A DNA stretch of 64,000 bases from Prevotella sp. Its GTDB lineage: Bacteria; Bacteroidota; Bacteroidia; Bacteroidales; Bacteroidaceae. The notes beneath the pieces were generated by a model. That model had not been told where the DNA came from. It did not search any database and saw only the letters and a program-made list of their open reading frames with translations. The position numbers and the translations under genes were made by a program. The number at the start of each line of letters is the position of its first letter. Positions within the stretch are counted from its first letter, which is position 1. This document shows, one piece after another, positions 1 through 9,253 of this stretch. The stretch covers positions 62,001 through 126,000 of the forward strand of contig JAFPWS010000032.1 of assembly GCA_017412705.1 (NCBI GenBank). Direction: 5' to 3'.

Positions 1-2266
1 CCATGAGCGATGCGAAGCGGTCGTTGAGGAACTCCATGGTGTTGATGAGGCTGAAAGTCTCAGGCAGTATAATGTACGACTGGTTGGCGGCGGGCTGTAT
101 GAGCAGTGGGTAGGGCACCTGATCCCACTGTATGCCTCCCTTGAGGCTGATGTCGAGCTTGCCCCAGCTGCTGAGCCAGAAGCGCTTGCGGATGCCTATC
201 TCGGTGTACTGGTAGTTGTAGTCGCCTCCGAGGAAGCTGTTGAAGCCCATGGTGTGGGCGATGGTGAAGACGGGTGCGTCGAGGTTGATGACGCGGCGGC
301 GCAGCTTGTTGTTGATGTAGGTCTCGCCGGGTGCGTAGCGCAGTCGTGCGGTGACCTCGGTGGTGCGCAGGTACTCGCGGTTACCGTGTCGCTCGAAGGT
401 GGTGCGCCGTGGCATGTCAAGTGTGCGGAACGACATGTTGCCGCAGGCCTCGTTCTCCTCGACCTTGCCGTTGAGGGTGGCCTTGAGTCCCCAGTCGGTC
501 TCGTAGTCAAAGGTGACCTGCTGGCGGTTGTAGTACATCATCTTGTTGGTCTCGGCCCACTTGAAGGCCACCATGAAGTTGTCCTTGTCGGTGTCCATAA
601 AGCGGTCGCCGGGCGAGCAGACGTCGCGGTTGGACTGGAAGGTCAGCGTGCGGCGCGGGAACTCGTGCGGCAGGTACTTCTTGGCGTTCAGCGAGTAGGT
701 GATCTCAGCGTTGTAGTAGTTCTGGTGGCTGCCCCAGCCGCGTCCGACGTAGCCCGAGAGGAAGAAGTGCTTGGAGAGATTGGCGGTGGTCTTGGCGGAC
801 AGGCGCGAGCGCCAGCCGTCGACGTAGTTGCGCGTCAGGATGGTGTTGACGGGGCAGATGTCGACGTAGTTGGGCGTACTGGTCTCGACGGAGTTCTCGA
901 AAAGGGCCTTGAGTCCGAAGATGACGTACTTCATGCCCTTGACGTTCTCTATGCGGTGTATGAAGCGGTCCATGGAGCCCTCGCTCTTGGTGAGCTCCAC
1001 CTGTCGGTACTGTTTCCAGAAGTCGTCATCGCGCATCTGTGCGTCGGCCTCGGTGACCTCCTTGGCCAGTCCGCGGAACAGCTTCTTGGGTATGGGGTTG
1101 AAGGCGTAGTCGCTCATGCGTGTGGTACGTGTGACGATGGCCTGTCGCAGGAAGCTCATGATTTCGAGCTCGGTGGTCATGTCGTCCTTGGTGAGCACCC
1201 ACTGTCCGTTGGGCAGCTGTTCGTAGTCCTGCAGGATGCGCACGTTCTGCACGAAGTTGACGTTGGACTGCTTAGGGATGGTCATCTCGCAGCGTCGCAC
1301 GTGTAGGGTGGAGTCCTTGAGGATATAAAGGTCGCCGCGGAACCCCATGTCGTTCTGGTTGTTGGGCAGGAAGTGCAGGTGTATGCACGAGTCGCGCTCG
1401 ACGGTCAAGGTGTCCTCAATGTAGTAGCGGTAGAAGCCAATGCCCTCGTTGCTGATGGGCGAGATGAAGGGGTACTGCAGCAGTCGGATGTGGTCCTGAT
1501 AGAGGTCGATATTGGTGAAGACGTCCTTGAGGACGGTGTTGACGATGTCGCCGGTCTGGAACAGGTCGTTGACGCCCTTCGAGGTCTGTCCGGTGATGAT
1601 GGTCTTCTCAGCCCGCGGCTCGCGGCGGTAGATTTTCTGCGAGACGGTCTCGTCGACGCTGACGGGCAGGATCATCTTGCCCGTGACGCTGCTGACCTCC
1701 ACCTGGTCCAGCAGCCACGGATGCTTCTTGAAGATGCCGGTCTCGAGCTGTTCGGGTTTCAGGTCGTTGAGCGACAGGGTGATTTTCTCGTACTTGTTGT
1801 ACTGGTAGTAGTCGTTCAGGCTGAGGTCGGTCTGCTTCTTGGCGGCCACCACGCGCCGCATCAGCTCCACGGCGGGGTTGTTCTTGCGGCTGTAGCGTCC
1901 GCGCTTGGCCTTCACCGTGACCTCGGCCAGCTGCTGGCGGTCGGGTTTCAGCTTGATGTTCAGGCGTGACTTGGTCTTGGGGCCTATCTGGACGATGCGC
2001 GACTTGTAGCCCACGGCGCTGAAGGTGATGTTCCAGCCCTCGTGGCGCGCTATGGCATAGCGGCCGCTGACGTCGGAAACCGCCGCGACGTTGTGCCCCT
2101 TGTAGACCACGCTGGCAAAGGGGATGCTGTCGCCCGTCTCGGCATCGGTAATGGCGCCCCGTATCTGCTGGGCGTCCAGCGTCGAAGGCAGAAAGGCAGA
2201 GAGGAAGAGCAGCAGCAGACATCTCCGCCACCTGCGTGCCCTCGTATGGAAACGATTTACCGTCAT
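1..2266 (-). CDS. DUF5686 / carboxypeptidase-regulatory-like outer-membrane protein, 3' end cut by window
   Basis: The frame is open from an ATG at 2266 to the window edge, so about 755 N-terminal residues are seen and the C-terminus is missing. Residues 1-34 form a signal peptide (basic start, Leu-rich core, LDAQQ at the end). Residues 35-125 look like a carboxypeptidase-regulatory-like beta-sandwich (GAITDAETGDSIPFASV). The remainder resembles the DUF5686 family of Bacteroidota, with the typical GFRGDLYILKDS and NTMEFLNDRFASL stretches and many alternating beta segments, which suggests an outer-membrane beta-barrel. It lies 20 bp downstream of the LolA-like gene on the same strand and may be the tail of the lipid-like biosynthetic operon or a separate neighbour. 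Family assignment is fairly secure; the function is unknown. Confidence 0.8.
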   Translation of the reverse strand, partial: MTVNRFHTRARRWRRCLLLLFLSAFLPSTLDAQQIRGAITDAETGDSIPFASVVYKGHNVAAVSDVSGRYAIARHEGWNITFSAVGYKSRIVQIGPKTKSRLNIKLKPDRQQLAEVTVKAKRGRYSRKNNPAVELMRRVVAAKKQTDLSLNDYYQYNKYEKITLSLNDLKPEQLETGIFKKHPWLLDQVEVSSVTGKMILPVSVDETVSQKIYRREPRAEKTIITGQTSKGVNDLFQTGDIVNTVLKDVFTNIDLYQDHIRLLQYPFISPISNEGIGFYRYYIEDTLTVERDSCIHLHFLPNNQNDMGFRGDLYILKDSTLHVRRCEMTIPKQSNVNFVQNVRILQDYEQLPNGQWVLTKDDMTTELEIMSFLRQAIVTRTTRMSDYAFNPIPKKLFRGLAKEVTEADAQMRDDDFWKQYRQVELTKSEGSMDRFIHRIENVKGMKYVIFGLKALFENSVETSTPNYVDICPVNTILTRNYVDGWRSRLSAKTTANLSKHFFLSGYVGRGWGSHQNYYNAEITYSLNAKKYLPHEFPRRTLTFQSNRDVCSPGDRFMDTDKDNFMVAFKWAETNKMMYYNRQQVTFDYETDWGLKATLNGKVEENEACGNMSFRTLDMPRRTTFERHGNREYLRTTEVTARLRYAPGETYINNKLRRRVINLDAPVFTIAHTMGFNSFLGGDYNYQYTEIGIRKRFWLSSWGKLDISLKGGIQWDQVPYPLLIQPAANQSYIILPETFSLINTMEFLNDRFASLM

Positions 2267-2286
2267 CTTTTCTTTACCAATTTTCT

Positions 2287-2781
2287 TTACTTGAAGGTAT
2301 ATTCGGTGTAATCTTCCTTACGTCCGTTCATGCGGAGGACCCTGAAAGCCGAGGTCTTGGCGTCGACGGTCAGCACGAAGGACGTAAAGAGCTGGCGCTT
2401 CTTCTTGCCCGTAGGAGTGATGGTGATGGTCGTCCGGCCGTTCGCGGTCGTGACGGTCAGGTCGTCACCCTCGGGAACGGGTTTGCCGTTGATGACGGCG
2501 TGGAGCACGGCCTGGAAGGTAGCGAACTGCGCATTCTTCCGGCTGTCGGTAACGTGCTGACGGCCGCCCATGGTCATCGTAAACTTGGTACCGTCCATGA
2601 CGAGGCGGTCCTTGTCGCCGTCTGTCGAGATGCAGATATAGTCAGGCTTGCGGACGGTCATCGTGCCCGTTGTCACCATGTCCGTCTTGACGGCCTTCCT
2701 GTGGGTGACCTTGGTGACTTGCTGGGCTGGGCTGGCGAGGTATGCCAGCATACAGAACAGGAATATAAGTAATCTTTTCAT
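2287..2781 (-). CDS. LolA-like periplasmic lipoprotein carrier
   Basis: The protein has 164 residues with a signal peptide (MKRLLIFLFCMLAYLASPAQ) and then a compact all-beta domain. Its pattern TGTMTVRKPDYICI, then a MDGTKFTMTMGG stretch, then a C-terminal strand with RVLRMNGRKEDYTEYTF, fits LolA/outer-membrane lipoprotein carrier proteins. I chose the ATG at 2781, preceded by AAAGG, over a TTG nine bases upstream. LolA-like proteins are standard members of aryl-polyene-type clusters, where they are thought to ferry the lipid-like product across the periplasm. The position behind the ketoreductase and MMPL exporter supports that role. A housekeeping LolA is the alternative, but the context argues against it. 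Confidence 0.75.
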   Translation of the reverse strand: MKRLLIFLFCMLAYLASPAQQVTKVTHRKAVKTDMVTTGTMTVRKPDYICISTDGDKDRLVMDGTKFTMTMGGRQHVTDSRKNAQFATFQAVLHAVINGKPVPEGDDLTVTTANGRTTITITPTGKKKRQLFTSFVLTVDAKTSAFRVLRMNGRKEDYTEYTFK

Positions 2782-2812
2782 AACACTCAACCTTTAACTA
2801 TGAACTGTGAAC

Positions 2813-3532
2813 TCAAGTATACAGTCCTCCATTGATTGATACGACATTACCTGTGATGTAACCCGCTGCGGGAGACACGAGGAAAGCCACCAGTGCGGCC
2901 ACCTCCTCGGGCGTGCCGAAGCGGTTGGCGGGGATGGTCTTCTTCAGGGCGGCCTCGTCGAGCCCCTCCGTCATGTCGGTCTTGATGAAGCCCGGTGCCA
3001 CGGCATTGACGGTGATGTTGCGACGGGCCACCTCCTGGGCCAGGGCCTTGGTGGCGGCAATGATGCCGCCCTTGGCCGCAGAGTAGTTGGTCTGGCCGGG
3101 AAGGCCTTTCAGTCCGCTGACGCTGGCCATGTTGACGATGCGTCCGAACTTATGCAGCTGCATGGCGGGCAGCAGGGGCTGCGTGACGTTATAGAAGCCC
3201 GACAGCGTGATGTCCAGCACGCGGTGCCAGTCGTCCTCGGGCATCAGGGCCATGACGTTGTCGCGACGGATGCCCGCGTTGTTGACCACCACCTCGATGT
3301 ATTCGCCGCCGTGGCTTTGCTGCCATTGCTCCAGGGCGGTACGGGCCTGCCGGGCGTCGGCGACGTCGAAGGGCATCAGCTCGCCCCGGCCTTCCATCAG
3401 CTCGAGTGTCTTGCGGGCCTCGGCCTCGTTGCTGGCGTAGTTCACTATCACCTGATAGCCCTCCTGGGCCAGACGGATACAGATGGCGCGGCCTATGCCG
3501 CGACTACCTCCTGTTACCAATGCGTATTTCAT
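2813..3532 (-). CDS. 3-oxoacyl-ACP reductase (FabG-like ketoreductase)
   Basis: This 239-residue short-chain dehydrogenase/reductase has the NAD(P)-binding motif TGGSRGIG at residues 7-14, the NNAG motif, a catalytic Ser in the NMASVSGLKG stretch and the YSAAK Tyr/Lys pair. The PAAGYITGNVVSINGG ending is typical of FabG. It would reduce the beta-keto group of an ACP-bound chain with NADPH in the cytoplasm. Its place between the CrtI-like oxidoreductase and the LolA-like carrier suggests a dedicated ketoreductase of this cluster (comparable to ApeQ in aryl-polyene synthesis) rather than the housekeeping FabG. About 30 bp of AT-rich DNA separates it from the gene upstream. Confidence 0.88.
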   Translation of the reverse strand: MKYALVTGGSRGIGRAICIRLAQEGYQVIVNYASNEAEARKTLELMEGRGELMPFDVADARQARTALEQWQQSHGGEYIEVVVNNAGIRRDNVMALMPEDDWHRVLDITLSGFYNVTQPLLPAMQLHKFGRIVNMASVSGLKGLPGQTNYSAAKGGIIAATKALAQEVARRNITVNAVAPGFIKTDMTEGLDEAALKKTIPANRFGTPEEVAALVAFLVSPAAGYITGNVVSINGGLYT

Positions 3533-3561
3533 ATCTCTTATACCTTATTATATATTATATA

Positions 3562-4863
3562 TTATTCGTTTAACAATATCTCTGTGGTTTGCACTGCCGT
3601 CATGGCCACACCCTCCAGGCCGTGGAGCATGACGTTCTGGCCCGTCAGCAGCAGGTTTGGTATCGGCGTGCGGGGCGACAGCATCGTCAGCAGGGGCTGG
3701 CGGCAGTCTTTGCGGATGCCATAGGCAGAGCCGCCGGGCGTACGGGTGAAGCGCTCCCACGTACGTGGCGTGCTGACATACCGCTCGCTCACCATGTCGC
3801 GCAGTCCGGGGATGACGGACTCTGCCAGTGGCACAGGGTCGGCATCGCCGGGTGTCAGCAGGTCGAGAAGGGTGGCGCCGTCGGTGTCGTCTGCGGGCAC
3901 GCGACAGCTCAGCATGACGCGCTCCGTAGCCTCGTCCCACACGCTACCGCCTCGGTAGACAAAGTGGTTGCAGTTGAAGTAAGGCAGGGCACCGGCCTTC
4001 AAGACCAGCGAATGGGTGTACATGCCGACGGTATTCTCTAGCATGGACAGACGACGACGATAGATGCTGCGGCGGATGCGCTCATTCTGCACCAAGGCCA
4101 AGGCCTGCGCCGGATGGATGTCGCTGACGAAGCGGTCTGCCTCGTAGGTCTCGCCATTGCTACAGCAGGCTGCCGTGACGCGTCCGTCCTTCTCCAACAG
4201 CTGCTGCACCTCGGCACGGCATACGACCTCGCCGCCCATCTGGCGGATGTCGTCCACCAGCGCCTGCACCAACAGGCTGCTGTCGCCCTGCAGGCGCCAA
4301 CTGCTCTGGATATAGCTCTTCTGGCTGTGGGCAAAGGCCAGGAGCGGCATCGACTCGCGGCGCAGCTCCGTCTTGAGGCACGAGCCCGAGAGGACGTCGA
4401 TGAGCAAGGGGTCGCTGAACGTCTCGTTGAGCCACTGCCAGGCACTGACCGACGGGGCAGGGTCAGCACCCTGCAACATCTCGACATAACGCTGCAAGGC
4501 CTTGCGCTCGTGGGGGAAGTCCTCGGCCAGCACAGCGGCAAAGCGGTCGAAGCCCTCGGCAAACCGATAGGTACGCCCCTGGACGGTAATGCGGTCGAAG
4601 CCCTCGGCATCCAGACGGTGCCAGGGCAGACGCAGCAGTCCCAGGCGCCGGAACACGTCATGCAGCTGCTGGCCCTCGTCCAATCCGCCCACATAGTGCA
4701 GTCCGGTATCGAAGGCACGGCCCTTGCGCCAGTAGCTCTGCAGGCAACCGCCAGGCTGCCAATGGGCCTCCAGCACCAACACGCTGCGACCGGCCTTCGC
4801 CAGCATGTGGGCGCAGGCTAGACCGCCGAAGCCGCTTCCTATGATGATGACGTCGTGCTTCAT
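3562..4863 (-). CDS. CrtI/phytoene-desaturase-like FAD-dependent oxidoreductase
   Basis: The 433-residue protein opens with a dinucleotide-binding motif (MKHDVIIIGSGFGGLACA, GSGFGG at 9-14), followed by the acidic end of strand beta-2 (VLEAHWQPGGCLQSY). The C-terminal LLLTGQNVMLHGLEGVAMT segment is the usual FAD-contacting end of the CrtI/retinol-saturase family. Such enzymes add or remove double bonds in polyenes or lipids. It overlaps the MMPL gene by 4 bases (ATGA), so the two are probably translationally coupled. In a ketosynthase/ACP cluster it may tailor the polyene chain. The exact substrate cannot be read from the sequence. Confidence 0.8.
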   Translation of the reverse strand: MKHDVIIIGSGFGGLACAHMLAKAGRSVLVLEAHWQPGGCLQSYWRKGRAFDTGLHYVGGLDEGQQLHDVFRRLGLLRLPWHRLDAEGFDRITVQGRTYRFAEGFDRFAAVLAEDFPHERKALQRYVEMLQGADPAPSVSAWQWLNETFSDPLLIDVLSGSCLKTELRRESMPLLAFAHSQKSYIQSSWRLQGDSSLLVQALVDDIRQMGGEVVCRAEVQQLLEKDGRVTAACCSNGETYEADRFVSDIHPAQALALVQNERIRRSIYRRRLSMLENTVGMYTHSLVLKAGALPYFNCNHFVYRGGSVWDEATERVMLSCRVPADDTDGATLLDLLTPGDADPVPLAESVIPGLRDMVSERYVSTPRTWERFTRTPGGSAYGIRKDCRQPLLTMLSPRTPIPNLLLTGQNVMLHGLEGVAMTAVQTTEILLNE

Positions 4864-7304
4864 GGCTTCTTGCTGTTAAGCCACCGGTAGATGGCAGGTT
4901 GCAGTACGTAGGAGAGGATGACTGCCGAGAGCAGTCCGACGAGTGTGGAGAAGCCCACTGACCTGATGGCAGGATGCTGCGCCATGAGCATGCTGCTGAC
5001 AGTGACGATGAGCGTTACGGCCGAAAAGAAGATGGCCGTCTTGTGGAAGTTGAGCTTCTGACTGTCGCCAGCCGTCAGCCCATTCATCACGAAGATGCTG
5101 TAGTCGACGCCAATGCCGAAGATGAACGTCGAGATGATGATGCTGATGAGATTGAAGCGCACGTCGGCCAGCACCATGGCTCCTAACACAATGAGCCAGC
5201 TGAGCAGGATGGGCATGAAGCCCAGCAGCGTGTGCCTGATGTCATAGTGGAACGAGACCAACAGGACGACGAAGACAAACAGCATGGACAACCACTGCAG
5301 CATGTCGAAGTCCTCGCTCATCCGCAGCAGCGTGTCCGTCGTATAGTAATAGGTGTCGAGCACCAACAGGTTGGGATCTTGTGCCACGGCGTCGCAGATG
5401 CGGATGTAGTCGCTTCCGGAACTGCGCACAGAGTCGTTCTCGCAACGTACGGAGGTGAAACACAGGTAGCTGCCGTCATACGACTGCTCCATCATAGTCG
5501 ACTGGTAGCCCGCGGGGACGATGCCAGCCTCGTACAGGGGGGCGGGGGTATAGTCCTTGTCGACAGCCTCGAAGAAGGTGTCGAAGGCCTCCGCGTTCAG
5601 ACCCGCCTTTGACGCAGTCTCGGCAATGAGCCGCCTAACGGTGGCCAGACGCTCCGCCGTCCAGTAGCCCTTCCAGGCCTCTATGCGGCGCTGTTGCTCA
5701 CGCTGGGGCACGAAAATCTTGTTCGTGCGGGTATAGCTCTTGACCAGTCCTAACTGTTGCAGGGAGTCGAGTTTGCGGTCGAGGATGGCAAAGTGCTCCA
5801 AGGCCTCTTCCATGAACCGGCCCTTCGAGGCAAAGTACTTCTGCTTGTCGCCCGTATAGGTCTTCTCGCGCAACAGGTTCTCTGAATGCTCTGTCATCTC
5901 CTCGAGATAGCCCAGGTTGTGCATGTCGGCATCAAAGCGTGTCCCTTCCTTCAGATAGGCACCCACACAGACCGCTGTCACCAGCACGATGACGACGATG
6001 AGCAGTCTGCTACGGTCCAAGGAACAGGCATTGATACGGTCGATGAAAGCGGGGAAACGCCCCTCTCTTTTGGTCAGCAGCTGGGGCAGGTAGGTCAGGG
6101 AGAACAGCGTGGTGCCTAAGATGGCAAAAGCTGCAAAGAGGCCGAAGTCGCGCAACAGGTCAGTCTGTATGAATAGTAATCCTGCAAACGAGCCTATGGT
6201 GGTCAGGCAACCCAGCCATACGGGTTTCACCTGGTCACGCAACAGCTGCTCGGCATCGTCCACATAGACATGGTGCGTCAGCACGTGGAGCACATAGCTC
6301 ATGGCTACGCCTAACACCACACCGCCAATGCCCAGGGCCAGCAACGAGAACTCGCCCTTCAGCCAGTACATCAGGGTCAGGCCAAACAGCGTCCCAAAGG
6401 CTACAGGCAACAGCAACAGGGGAATAGTGTCCCAGCGGCGGAAGCACAGCAGGAGGAATACCAGTACCAGCACCAAGGCACCGGCAATCGTAGTCGTCAG
6501 GTCGTGCTTGATCTGCGAGGAATTGTAGTAGCCACTGGCCGGTGTGCCATGATAGCTGATCTCCACGCCGGGATGCGAGGTGGCAAACTGCCCGATAAGG
6601 CTGTTCAGGCGCTCGAAGAGTGCCGAGCCCTGGCCGGTGTTGGTGGACGAGAAATGGGGGGTGAGGAATGCTAGGCAGACCGTCGAGTCAGGTACGAAGA
6701 AGTGGCCGTCGAGCGTCTGGTAGCTGCCTGCACTCAGCAGGGGCTTCATCTGTTCCGCCAGCACGCCGCGCATGCCCATGGGGTCCATCTGGATGAGCTC
6801 AGGATACATTTCGCCGAACTCACCTGTCAGGTCGTCGCGGTTCTGCGCCATCTGCCGCACGAAGTGCTCTTTCGTCAGCAGCGTGTCGAAGCGGGCGTAG
6901 GCTGCGGTGTCGATATAGGCGGGCACATGCTCTATCAGATAGTCAATGCCATCGGGTATGAGCTCCTCGTCCAGACGGTAGAACACGTCTTCTATCAGGG
7001 CGGAGTCCTGTTGCAAGGAGTCGACGAAAGCATCGCAGGCGGCGATAAGCTCTGCGTACTCCGCGTTCGCTGCATTCTTGGCGAACAGGAGAAACACCTT
7101 GTCCTTGATCTTCAGGTCGGCAAAGGCCAGCTTGGTGGTGCCGTCCTCGTTTTTCGACGACGGCATCAGCTTGTCGATGTCCTCTTCCAGATGGATGAGC
7201 GAGGCCTGCCATCCGAAAAAGACCAACAACAGCACCATCGACAGCCAGCAGACGACCCGGTGGCTGCGGAAATACCGGTATACCTTGATGAAGAGACTGG
7301 TCAT
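4860..7304 (-). CDS. MMPL/RND-superfamily exporter
   Basis: This 814-residue membrane protein has the two-repeat RND/MMPL layout. An N-terminal helix (RVVCWLSMVLLLVFF) is followed by a large soluble loop to about residue 265. A membrane block then covers about 270-410, with a second loop and a second membrane block near the C-terminus containing FIFGIGVDYSIFVMNGL, the MMPL GxxxDY signature. It corresponds to the 'predicted exporter' type found in aryl-polyene clusters, where it is thought to move the product or its lipid carrier out of the inner membrane. It starts in a TAATG overlap with the dehydratase and overlaps the oxidoreductase by ATGA, so it sits inside one operon. Confidence 0.85.
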   Translation of the reverse strand: MTSLFIKVYRYFRSHRVVCWLSMVLLLVFFGWQASLIHLEEDIDKLMPSSKNEDGTTKLAFADLKIKDKVFLLFAKNAANAEYAELIAACDAFVDSLQQDSALIEDVFYRLDEELIPDGIDYLIEHVPAYIDTAAYARFDTLLTKEHFVRQMAQNRDDLTGEFGEMYPELIQMDPMGMRGVLAEQMKPLLSAGSYQTLDGHFFVPDSTVCLAFLTPHFSSTNTGQGSALFERLNSLIGQFATSHPGVEISYHGTPASGYYNSSQIKHDLTTTIAGALVLVLVFLLLCFRRWDTIPLLLLPVAFGTLFGLTLMYWLKGEFSLLALGIGGVVLGVAMSYVLHVLTHHVYVDDAEQLLRDQVKPVWLGCLTTIGSFAGLLFIQTDLLRDFGLFAAFAILGTTLFSLTYLPQLLTKREGRFPAFIDRINACSLDRSRLLIVVIVLVTAVCVGAYLKEGTRFDADMHNLGYLEEMTEHSENLLREKTYTGDKQKYFASKGRFMEEALEHFAILDRKLDSLQQLGLVKSYTRTNKIFVPQREQQRRIEAWKGYWTAERLATVRRLIAETASKAGLNAEAFDTFFEAVDKDYTPAPLYEAGIVPAGYQSTMMEQSYDGSYLCFTSVRCENDSVRSSGSDYIRICDAVAQDPNLLVLDTYYYTTDTLLRMSEDFDMLQWLSMLFVFVVLLVSFHYDIRHTLLGFMPILLSWLIVLGAMVLADVRFNLISIIISTFIFGIGVDYSIFVMNGLTAGDSQKLNFHKTAIFFSAVTLIVTVSSMLMAQHPAIRSVGFSTLVGLLSAVILSYVLQPAIYRWLNSKKP

Positions 7305-7714
7305 TACTGCACAAAAATCTTTAGGTCCACCTCTGCTATCTTCTCAGCGCCTATGCTGGTCATTCCATGGGCCAGTGTCATCTGACCAAACGAGAAACCG
7401 AAGACAACGGTCGTTTCCAGATGCTCGCCCACCTGAGGACGGCGCTGGCACAGGAAGTTCTTCACCTCGACAATCATGCCAACAGGGGCTTCGCTATCGC
7501 TCTTGGCTCCTGCCAGTGCCGAGCACGACTGGGCTATATGCTCTATCAGCCCCGTTTCAGCCATGCACCCGTCGTAGGTGATGAAGTAGTTGTCCAGACG
7601 AACGGTGAGCCCCGTGACGGCACTGCTGTCGTCACGTTGCTCAAACTCGTCGACCATCATGAATGGATAGCGCTGCGGAATGAGTCGCTTGATGTCCTCA
7701 CCACTGATACGCAT
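7304..7714 (-). CDS. Hot-dog-fold beta-hydroxyacyl-ACP dehydratase (FabZ/ApeP-like)
   Basis: This 136-residue single hot-dog domain starts MRISGEDIKRLIPQRYPFMMVDEF. The IPQRYPFMMVD stretch matches the FabA/FabZ-type signature in which His or Tyr precedes PFLLVD; here Tyr replaces the usual catalytic His, as also seen in some aryl-polyene dehydratases. The GLIEHIAQSCSALAG helix supplies the acidic position. The expected reaction is dehydration of a 3-hydroxyacyl-ACP to the trans-2-enoyl form. It overlaps the ACP stop codon by one base (TAATG) and the next start in the same way, a tight operon arrangement. The alternative is a thioesterase-like relative without dehydratase activity. Confidence 0.75.
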   Translation of the reverse strand: MRISGEDIKRLIPQRYPFMMVDEFEQRDDSSAVTGLTVRLDNYFITYDGCMAETGLIEHIAQSCSALAGAKSDSEAPVGMIVEVKNFLCQRRPQVGEHLETTVVFGFSFGQMTLAHGMTSIGAEKIAEVDLKIFVQ

Positions 7715-7956
7715 TAGGCCTGATGCTGCTCAATGTAATCGTACAGATCGTTGAAGGTCTGAATCTGCTTCAGCTCGTTCACGGGGATGGTAATCTTATA
7801 GGTTACCTGTACCAGCGCGATGAGGTCTACCAGATTGATGCTGTCCAACTGCAGGGTCTCCTTCAGCGACGCATCAGGGGTGAATTCACTCTGTTCTACT
7901 TCGAACTCTTCTGAGAGCAGCGAATTAACCTGCTCAATAATCTCTTGTCTTGTCAT
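7714..7956 (-). CDS. Acyl carrier protein of the biosynthetic cluster
   Basis: This 80-residue acidic four-helix protein carries the phosphopantetheine site LDSINLVDL; the modified Ser is at residue 39. It differs clearly from the housekeeping AcpP at 33617-33853, where the site is [10 protein letters not shown], so it is a second, dedicated ACP. The gene lies between the ketosynthase and the dehydratase and would tether the growing chain for both. It overlaps the dehydratase start by one base and is separated from the ketosynthase by a 57-bp AT-rich gap without an obvious promoter. Confidence 0.88.
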   Translation of the reverse strand: MTRQEIIEQVNSLLSEEFEVEQSEFTPDASLKETLQLDSINLVDLIALVQVTYKITIPVNELKQIQTFNDLYDYIEQHQA

Positions 7957-8013
7957 AATTCCTTTTTAAATGATTATTAATTATTGCGTTAACCGTTATT
8001 TCGGGGTGGCGGA

Positions 8014-9237
8014 TTAGAGGTTCCTGACGATCAGTGTCGAGTTGGTACCTCCAAATCCGAACGAGTTACTGAGGAACGTGTCGAAGTGGGCCTCAATGGT
8101 CTCGGGCACCACATTGACACAGGCGGTCTCCTCGTCAGGATTCTCGAAGTTCACATTGCCGGCAATGAAGTTGTTCTTCATCATCAGCATGGTATAGATA
8201 ATCTCCGACGCACCGGCCATCCACATCTCATGACCCGTCTGGCCCTTGGTAGAGGTGACAGGAACACGGTAGTCGCCGAAAATCTGGGCGATGGCCTGCG
8301 CCTCACGGCTGTCGCCAATCTTGGTCGAGGTGGCATGGGCGTTCACATAGCCAATCTCCTTGACCTGGATGCCACTCTTCTCCAGACAGAGCTCCAGCGA
8401 GCGGGCAGGACCAGCTACGTTAGGTGTGGAGATATGGTCGCCATTGCCTGAGAATCCCCAGCTGACAATCTCCGCGAGGATGGGAGCACCACGCTTGACA
8501 GCACTCTCGTAGTCCTCTACCACCAGAGTTGCGGCACCACCGCCAGGCACCAAGCCATTACGGTCACGGTCGAAGGGACGACTGGCCTTCGTGGGGTCGT
8601 TGTCGTCACGAAGGGCAAACGACTGGATACCGTCGAACGACGCCACACCAAACATATTGGCTTCCTGGGCACCGCCACAGACCACACAGTCCTGCAGACC
8701 GTTCTTGATGAGCAACCATGCCAGACCTATCGACTGCGAACCTGATGCACAGGCGGCAGAGGCTGTCAGGTTGATGCCCTTCAGGTGGAACAGGCAGGCC
8801 AGGTTCATGGTTACCGTTGAGTTCATCGACTGGAAGATGGCACCACTGCCACAGGCTGCCGTGGAGCCAAACTGACGGAACTTGTCCAGTGCCTTCATCG
8901 TGGCCTCGGCCACAGAGTCGTTACCATAGATAATACCTACCTCGTGGCTGTCAATATAGTCCTGCTCCAATTTGGCTGCAGCTAGAGCGTCCTTCGTAGC
9001 CATATAGGCGTATTGCGCCTCCTCGGGCATGAACTGACGGAAGTTACGGTTCACAAAGGGTTTCAAGTCAGCCTTGGGAACATCGGCACAAAAGGGCGAG
9101 CGGAAACCGGCGTCCACACGCTCTTGGCTATAGATGATGCCACTCTTGCCATCGTACAACGACTGGCGCACCTCGTCGAGGGTCACGCCTAAGCACGACC
9201 AGATGCCCATTCCTGTAATTACTACTCTTCTTTCCAT
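8014..9237 (-). CDS. Beta-ketoacyl-ACP synthase (KAS I/II type)
   Basis: This 407-residue thiolase-fold condensing enzyme has the catalytic Cys163 in TASAACASGSQS, His301 in NAHATST and His336 in KGQTGHEMWMAG, so the full Cys-His-His triad is present. The C-terminal FLSNSFGFGGTNSTLIV is standard. It extends an ACP-bound acyl chain with malonyl-ACP. It is distinct from the housekeeping FabF at 32290-33552, which marks it as cluster-specific. No chain-length-factor partner is visible in the window; one could lie beyond the left edge. The GNAT-like gene upstream ends 16 bp before its start. Confidence 0.88.
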   Translation of the reverse strand: MERRVVITGMGIWSCLGVTLDEVRQSLYDGKSGIIYSQERVDAGFRSPFCADVPKADLKPFVNRNFRQFMPEEAQYAYMATKDALAAAKLEQDYIDSHEVGIIYGNDSVAEATMKALDKFRQFGSTAACGSGAIFQSMNSTVTMNLACLFHLKGINLTASAACASGSQSIGLAWLLIKNGLQDCVVCGGAQEANMFGVASFDGIQSFALRDDNDPTKASRPFDRDRNGLVPGGGAATLVVEDYESAVKRGAPILAEIVSWGFSGNGDHISTPNVAGPARSLELCLEKSGIQVKEIGYVNAHATSTKIGDSREAQAIAQIFGDYRVPVTSTKGQTGHEMWMAGASEIIYTMLMMKNNFIAGNVNFENPDEETACVNVVPETIEAHFDTFLSNSFGFGGTNSTLIVRNL

Positions 9238-9253
9238 TTTTTTGATATCAAAA

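Noticed and set aside
254..1306. Long plus-strand frame of 350 codons opposite the DUF5686 gene
   Set aside because: It is the GC-rich antisense of a gene with clear family motifs; its translation is Val/Gly/Leu-rich low-complexity sequence with no domain.
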